Positions 62,793 through 64,000 of a stretch of DNA of 64,000 bases are shown piece by piece. The position numbers and the translations under genes were made by a program. Numbering within the stretch: position 1 is the first letter of the stretch; each line of letters begins with the position of its first letter. Location: contig NC_092572.1 of NCBI RefSeq assembly GCF_037975245.1, positions 3,573,501-3,637,500 on the forward strand. Reading direction: 5' to 3'. The DNA comes from Apostichopus japonicus (Eukaryota > Echinodermata > Holothuroidea > Aspidochirotida > Stichopodidae). The notes beneath the pieces are model-generated. The model made no database searches. It saw only the letters and a list, made by a program, of their open reading frames with translations, and was not told the origin of the DNA.

Positions 62793-64000
62793 CTAATCAA
62801 AGTTAACTGTTTGTTTTAGAACTCTCTTGGTGGAATTGTTAACATGTATTTGAGCCTGAACAGTTACTATATAGCTTACCACAGTATAGAGTGAACTGTA
62901 CAAAGTACGAAATCGTAGCACACGTCATTCATTGACCGTTATGTCTATCCACTGCCAGGCTCACTGTACGTCTTGACATACAGACATCGGTTGCTATACC
63001 AACTATGCCCTTGTATAACGTCGTTATATATAGCCTATTTTTGACTTAACCAGCCTGGATATCTTCTTTATAAAGATCTACTGTATAAACATATTTTGTA
63101 CATTACATATACTACATAACTGTTTGATAGGTCTACTTTCAAAACTTTTTCATGACATCACAGTCTAGATTGCATATGTTGTTTCCTAAAGTTTGCAATT
63201 AATTTTTAAATGTTGAAAGATTTCCACGCATAGCTTATTTGTTATGTTCATGATGAAATCAATCAAGCTGGTGGAAGTATATAGGATTAACTTTCTCCGT
63301 TCTTCTTAATTCCTTTTAGCTAACGTCTATGTCGTTATAGATTTCAGAAAGAAGATAGTAACAGTGATCACTGATCAAAGTTAACTGTTTGTTTAAGAAC
63401 TTTCTTGATGGAATTGTTCACCTGTATTTGTGACAGAACAGTCACTATATAGCTTTTCACAGTATATTGTGTACTGTACGAAGTACATATTCGTAGCACA
63501 CGTCATTGACCGTTATGTCAAATAACTGTATCGCTGTACGTCTTGACATAAACACATCCGTGTTGCTTCACCAACTATACCCGTGCGGGTCTTCATGCTG
63601 TACTACGTATTGCTGTGTACCATATTAATTTTGACCTTACCAGCCTTCGAGTGTTCTTTAAACAGATATATTGTATAAAGATATGTTGTACATTACATAC
63701 ACTACATAACTGTACGATAGATTTACATTCGAAACTTTGTTCATGCCATCACAATCTGCATTACATATATTGATTAGGTTTGCAGTTTATATTATAATGT
63801 TGCAATATTTCCACGCATAGCATACTTGTTATGTTCATGATGAAATTAATATACCTGGTGGAAGGATATAAGATTAACCTTTTTAAACCTTACCAGCCTT
63901 CGAGTGTTCTTTAAACAGATATATTGTATAAAGATATGTTGAACATTACATACACTACATAACTGTACGATAGATTTACATTCGAAACTGTGTTCATACC
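62793..64000 (+). repeat. Tandem duplication in intron 7 to exon 8 of paralogue E
   Basis: The stretch from ATCAAAGTTAACTGTTTG at about 62797 to the broken exon 8 is repeated from about 63376. A third partial copy of 110 bp (CCTTACCAGCCTTCGAGTGT) starts at about 63889, matching 63639. The first junction falls inside exon 8 right after AACAGTGATCACTG and destroys it. The array runs off the right edge. Confidence 0.75.

Larger units (their letters stand above)
56444..63362 (+). pseudogene. Paralogue E: decayed Ig receptor copy
   Basis: Surviving exons: 1 (to 56570), 2 (59801-60120), 3 (60279-60557), 5 (60853-61146), TM (61500-61616), 7 (61951-61993) and part of 8 (63341-63362). Damage is extensive. 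The MDTK start at 56494 meets TAA after six codons; an ATG at 56444 reads through the hydrophobic core in frame (LTRWLLLASIVSLS). Exon 2 carries a +2 frameshift near 59982. The exon 3 donor GT is AT, giving an in-frame TAG. Exon 4 (Ig3) is deleted. Exon 8 breaks after NSD and runs into a tandem intron duplication. Intron 1 holds a dead LINE and intron 7 a 608-bp element. Exon 5 and the TM exon are open, so a partial transcript could still encode Ig4 plus TM. Further exons may lie beyond the window. Confidence 0.75.

Overview
The window is animal nuclear DNA. It is AT-rich and has spliceosomal GT-AG introns, phase-1 immunoglobulin (Ig) exons, long microsatellites, and decayed CR1-like and Tx1/L1-like LINEs, Penelope-like elements, tRNA-derived SINEs and MITEs. 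This mixture fits a marine invertebrate. An echinoderm or similar deuterostome is my preferred guess, by inference only. No bacterial-style genes, CRISPR arrays, rRNA genes or functional tRNA genes are visible.

There are two kinds of gene, both type I Ig-superfamily (IgSF) membrane receptors. On the minus strand, about 15.3-0.66 kb, one gene of 20 coding exons can be assembled by hand into a continuous 744-codon frame: signal peptide, two Ig domains, one transmembrane (TM) segment and a tail of about 480 residues. Twelve of its tail exons are small phase-0 cassettes rich in proline and charged residues, including polyproline runs and a class I SH3 ligand motif.

On the plus strand, about 19.2 kb to the right edge, there is a tandem array of five paralogues, called A-E here. 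The ancestral plan is 10 coding exons: signal peptide, four Ig-domain exons, a TM exon, and four short tail exons ending in an acidic, tyrosine-rich tail. A (540 aa) and B (541 aa) are intact. C has lost all four Ig exons and one tail exon, yet the remaining exons still join in frame (126 aa). D has a duplicated third Ig exon (five Ig domains) and has lost its tail exons to a transposon-rich insertion. E is decayed: +2 frameshift, lost splice donor, lost third Ig exon, broken tail exon. The minus-strand gene and the array are head to head, with a dead LINE between them.

All five copies share a promoter block about 220-270 bp before the ATG. It contains a GAAANNGAAA (IRF/ISRE-like) site, exact in A, B and E and one base off in C and D, with a TATA-like motif about 60-95 bp further on. 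Together with copy-number change, exon loss and tail divergence, this looks like a fast-evolving receptor family that may be under immune control.

Mobile DNA explains most of the rest. Penelope-like fragments at 4.8-5.1, 27.6-29.1 and 54.8-55.4 kb carry hammerhead-ribozyme-like motifs, and one of these motifs is split by a 374-bp inverted-repeat element. The same inverted-repeat family sits in intron 7 of E and at the scar where C lost its Ig exons. Large simple repeats lie at 10.57-11.14 kb (GGAT), 44.80-46.21 kb (AGY) and several AT tracts. All exon calls rest on splice motifs, frame and paralogue comparison, without transcript evidence.
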